This document shows positions 61,727 to 64,000 of a stretch of DNA of 64,000 bases, one piece after another. A program made the position numbers and the translations under genes. The first letter of the stretch is position 1. Every line of letters starts with the position of its first letter. The stretch lies in the NCBI GenBank assembly GCA_022826645.1, contig JAJDUM010000100.1:1-64000 (forward strand), given 5' to 3'. The stretch comes from Candidatus Poribacteria bacterium (lineage in GTDB: Bacteria; Poribacteria; WGA-4E; PCPOR2b). The notes under the pieces were generated by a model. The model had not been told where the DNA came from and made no database searches. It was given only the letters and a program-made list of their open reading frames with translations.

Positions 61727-61740
61727 CAGAAAAACTCCTT

Positions 61741-62544
61741 CTATTTTGTGCCGTAGATTACCGGACAGTGCGTAGGCGTATCGATGAATGCCGTTAATCC
61801 ACTCCGGAGATTGTCAACCGGTCTAGACTTTTCCGTGCGCAGATGAACTGCAAAACTCCGGCGAGGTGCTCCCGATAGATTGGGACCGCTGCCGTGGTAG
61901 GTGAGATTGTCGTGGAAGCTAATCCCACCGGGTGATAGGATGGCGGAAACCTCGTCCCAACTTTCACCGTCAGGCACTTCGATTTCCTTGCGCTGTGCTT
62001 CGTGATCCTGCCCATAGAAATCGCTATGACCGAGCAATCCCCACCTATGGGAGCCACGCACAAATTTCATGGGACCGGCTTCCGCTGTGACATCGCTGAG
62101 TGCAATCCACGCTGTGAGGAGTTCGCTGCCTTCCTCCCATGTCTGCCAGTAGTGGCGGTCTTGGTGCCAGCCAATATTCGTGGGTGTAATTTCATCGGGG
62201 TCAACGGAAGGCTTGTAGAGGAGTTGCACCCACCACACCTGTACCATCTCGGCGCCTGTAATCTCTGCTGCTAGTTGTCCTATTGATGACTGGCTGACCA
62301 GATCCATTATGGCGTGGTTTGCAATTTGGGACATCTCAATCTTGCATAACTTCTTTGGATCATCACCGGGATTCCAAGCCGACGGACGCGGAGGTGTGCC
62401 TGTTTCGTATTCTCCCGTCCGGACTGCGTCCATGCCCTCGACAGCACGCTCAATTACCATTTTATCGATAACAGGTTCGGGGAAAAGGTAGAATCCATCT
62501 GCCTCATATTTTGTGCGTGCCTGAGAAGATCTTGGCGTTCCCAT
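61741..62544 (-). CDS. PhyH-family Fe(II)/2-oxoglutarate dioxygenase
   Basis: A 267-residue PhyH. The ATG at 62544 is preceded by AGGAGGG at 8 bases and is chosen over a GTG at 62565 that lies inside that ribosome site. Triad: HQD in IGWHQDRHYWQT, distal His in LTYHGSGPNLS, Arg in APRRSFAVH. Core EAGPMKFVRGSHRWG. It resembles the PhyH at 21753. It lies between a PEP-hydrolase-like gene (upstream) and the zinc dehydrogenase gene (14 bases downstream), a likely three-gene unit. Confidence 0.87.
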   Translation of the reverse strand: MGTPRSSQARTKYEADGFYLFPEPVIDKMVIERAVEGMDAVRTGEYETGTPPRPSAWNPGDDPKKLCKIEMSQIANHAIMDLVSQSSIGQLAAEITGAEMVQVWWVQLLYKPSVDPDEITPTNIGWHQDRHYWQTWEEGSELLTAWIALSDVTAEAGPMKFVRGSHRWGLLGHSDFYGQDHEAQRKEIEVPDGESWDEVSAILSPGGISFHDNLTYHGSGPNLSGAPRRSFAVHLRTEKSRPVDNLRSGLTAFIDTPTHCPVIYGTK

Positions 62545-62561
62545 CAATATCTCCCTCCTAC

Positions 62562-63392
62562 TCACGATAACTGAATCGACTTGAACGACTCAATCTGAGC
62601 AGTAATCGCACGTTCTGTTGGTAGGCGCTCGGCACTTGATGCACCGTAGAATCCAACAACTCCATTCGTGTTATCAAGGATATATTGGGCATCTTCTGGT
62701 TCGGCGATCGGACCGCCGTGACAGATGACCAAGATGTCGGGATTGACCGACTTCGCTGCATCGTGGATAGCTTGTACCCGTTTGGCGGATTCTTCAAGCG
62801 TCAACGCTGTCTGTGCACCGATACTCCCCTTTGTCGTCAAGCCCATGTGTGCAACAAGAATGTCTGCGCCGGCATCTGCCATCTGTTCCGCCTCCGACTC
62901 TTTGAAGGCGTAAGGGGTGGTCAACATGCCAAGATTATGGGCAGTGCGGATCATCTCCACCTCTGGTCCATACCCCATCCCTGTCTCTTCCAGATTCTGT
63001 CGAAAGGTGCTATCAATTAAGCCTACTGTCGGGAAATTCTGTACCCCAGAAAAGCCTATCGCGTCAATCTGTTTCAGGAATACATCCATCAAGCGAAACG
63101 GATCCGTCCCACAGACCCCCGCAAGCACTGGTATGTTCTGAACAACTGGTAACACCTCACTCGCCATTTCAACAACAATTTGGTTAGCATCACCATAGGG
63201 CATCATTCCTGCGAGCGACCCTCGACCCGCCATGCGGAAGCGACCTGAGTTATAAATCACGATGAGATCTACGCCGCCAGCTTCTTCACACTTGGCAGAG
63301 ATGCCGGTACCTGCGCCCGCACCGATAATCGGCTTGCCTGCCTCAACGTTTGCTCGCAGTCGGTTTAAAATGTCTTCACGTTTGAATTTCAC
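62562..63392 (-). CDS. Phosphoenolpyruvate-hydrolase-family TIM-barrel protein
   Basis: A 276-residue TIM barrel of the PEP mutase/PEP hydrolase-related family. Features are [32 protein letters not shown] (read in parts), [22 protein letters not shown] and [18 protein letters not shown]. The start is GTG 63392 with GGAGG 6 bases upstream. An ATG-led frame to 63431 has no such site. Some members carry an extra signal domain, but this one does not. It is the first gene of a unit with a PhyH and a zinc dehydrogenase. Substrate not known. Confidence 0.82.
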   Translation of the reverse strand: MKFKREDILNRLRANVEAGKPIIGAGAGTGISAKCEEAGGVDLIVIYNSGRFRMAGRGSLAGMMPYGDANQIVVEMASEVLPVVQNIPVLAGVCGTDPFRLMDVFLKQIDAIGFSGVQNFPTVGLIDSTFRQNLEETGMGYGPEVEMIRTAHNLGMLTTPYAFKESEAEQMADAGADILVAHMGLTTKGSIGAQTALTLEESAKRVQAIHDAAKSVNPDILVICHGGPIAEPEDAQYILDNTNGVVGFYGASSAERLPTERAITAQIESFKSIQLS

Positions 63393-63506
63393 TATACACC
63401 TCCAAATCCATTTGGAATAAACGAATATCAATCCTGTAGCAATTTATCTGGCGAATTCCTCAAATTCGGCTGTATGAAAGTTTCAAATTTCGCACGGCTT
63501 GAAACA

Positions 63507-64000
63507 CTACACAGGGAAAACCAGTTTCTGATCAAAGAAGACCTGACTCACGGAACGGCGCTGGTGAATCCTCAGAATCGCTTCGGCAAGCAGTGGGGCA
63601 ATAGACAGTACCTTGACTTTGTTGCCAAGCCGTTTCTCAGCAGGAACAGGGATCGTATTCGTGACAACGACTCCCTGAATCGAAGGGCGATTCAGACGTT
63701 CTAGCGCAGGACCAACAAGCACCGGATGCGTGATGCTAAGGTACGCTGGCTTGGCGCCCGCTTCAGCGATCGCATCCGCCTGTTGATAAATGCTTCCACT
63801 CGTTACGAGGTCATCAATGATAATTGGAGTCTTGTCCACAACATCGCCGATGATTTCGGTGACGACCTTTACATCTCTCCCACCGGTTCCGCTTCGCCGT
63901 TTGTGCATGACTGCCAATGGCATGCCGAGCATATCGACGTACTTATCCGCCAATTTCGCCCGACCAGCATCAGGAGACACGATTACGCCGTCTTCAATCT
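63507..64000 (-). CDS. prs: Ribose-phosphate pyrophosphokinase, C-terminal part (cut by window edge)
   Basis: The frame is open from 63507 to 64000 and continues beyond the window, so only ~164 residues of a normally ~315-residue enzyme are seen. VSPDAGRAKLADKYV, MHKRRSGTGGRDV and the PRPP loop IIIDDLVTSGSIYQQA are diagnostic of PRPP synthetase, which makes PRPP from ribose-5-phosphate and ATP for nucleotide synthesis. In the loop, Leu stands where most have Met/Ile, a minor change. The first visible ATG (63980) is internal, not the start. The C-terminus SVSQVFFDQK is the typical end of the enzyme. Confidence 0.93.
   Translation of the reverse strand, partial: IEDGVIVSPDAGRAKLADKYVDMLGMPLAVMHKRRSGTGGRDVKVVTEIIGDVVDKTPIIIDDLVTSGSIYQQADAIAEAGAKPAYLSITHPVLVGPALERLNRPSIQGVVVTNTIPVPAEKRLGNKVKVLSIAPLLAEAILRIHQRRSVSQVFFDQKLVFPV

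Noticed and set aside
1-64000. CRISPR array, rRNA or tRNA genes
   Set aside because: No regularly spaced direct repeats and no recognisable rRNA or tRNA segment were seen by eye.

Overview
The window is about 64 kb of a Gram-negative-type bacterial chromosome of moderate GC. Signs of the envelope type are an outer-membrane barrel, a LolA-like periplasmic protein and several signal peptides. No rRNA, tRNA or CRISPR array was recognised. The gene mix is ten phytanoyl-CoA dioxygenase (PhyH) paralogs, a formylglycine-type sulfatase, Gfo/Idh/MocA, enolase-superfamily and DapA-like catabolic enzymes, a corrinoid methyl-transfer operon and a large polytopic DUF6785-like protein. That mix is most like Candidatus Poribacteria or a related PVC/FCB-type marine or sponge-associated lineage. 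This placement is inference from gene content only.

Layout. 1-64: start of an IS3-like transposase running off the left edge. 149-7169 (minus): an operon of unknown protein, MtaA/CmuA-like methyltransferase, corrinoid protein, RACo-like activator, PhyH and MetF with a fused C-terminal cysteine-rich domain. A FadR/GntR regulator is divergent from it. The operon reads as methyl-X to corrinoid to tetrahydrofolate to methylene-THF, with reductive repair of the corrinoid. 8229-9766: two SDR-type epimerases. 9923-13033: a single-chain restriction-modification protein. 13480-16697: FadN-type beta-oxidation enzyme and an MBL hydrolase. 16769-20703: two tandem PhyH-HEAT fusion genes around an orphan RGG-rich GspC/PilP-like exported protein. 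21041-23746: cyclase, PhyH, a TolB-repeat fossil and a membrane-anchored unknown, closed by a strong terminator.

23943-30939: RNase Z-like MBL, beta-propeller, Nramp-like transporter with a structured leader, MFS exporter and TPP enzyme. 31052-44182: PhyH, a two-component sodium:solute symporter, DapA-like aldolase, DUF6785-like membrane protein, amidohydrolase, PhyH, enolase-superfamily enzyme, C45 peptidase, and a glycosidase-like gene cut by one in-frame TAA. 44471-50094: LolA-like protein, two FtsX/MacB permeases, LolD-like ATPase and an outer-membrane barrel, which together look like one trans-envelope system. 50136-63392: sulfatase, beta-propeller, oxidoreductases, serine hydrolase, four more PhyH genes, and a PEP-hydrolase-like TIM barrel. 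63507-64000: the 3' part of prs.

Most genes are single catabolic or tailoring enzymes rather than long operons. The strongest novelty candidates are four. The PhyH inside the corrinoid operon has lost the iron-ligand Asp (HxG instead of HxD) while the other nine PhyH proteins keep HQD. The PhyH-HEAT fusions are duplicated in tandem. The LolA/permease/ATPase/barrel cassette has a related AT-rich motif before each ABC gene. The Nramp-like gene has a long structured leader behind a near-consensus promoter.
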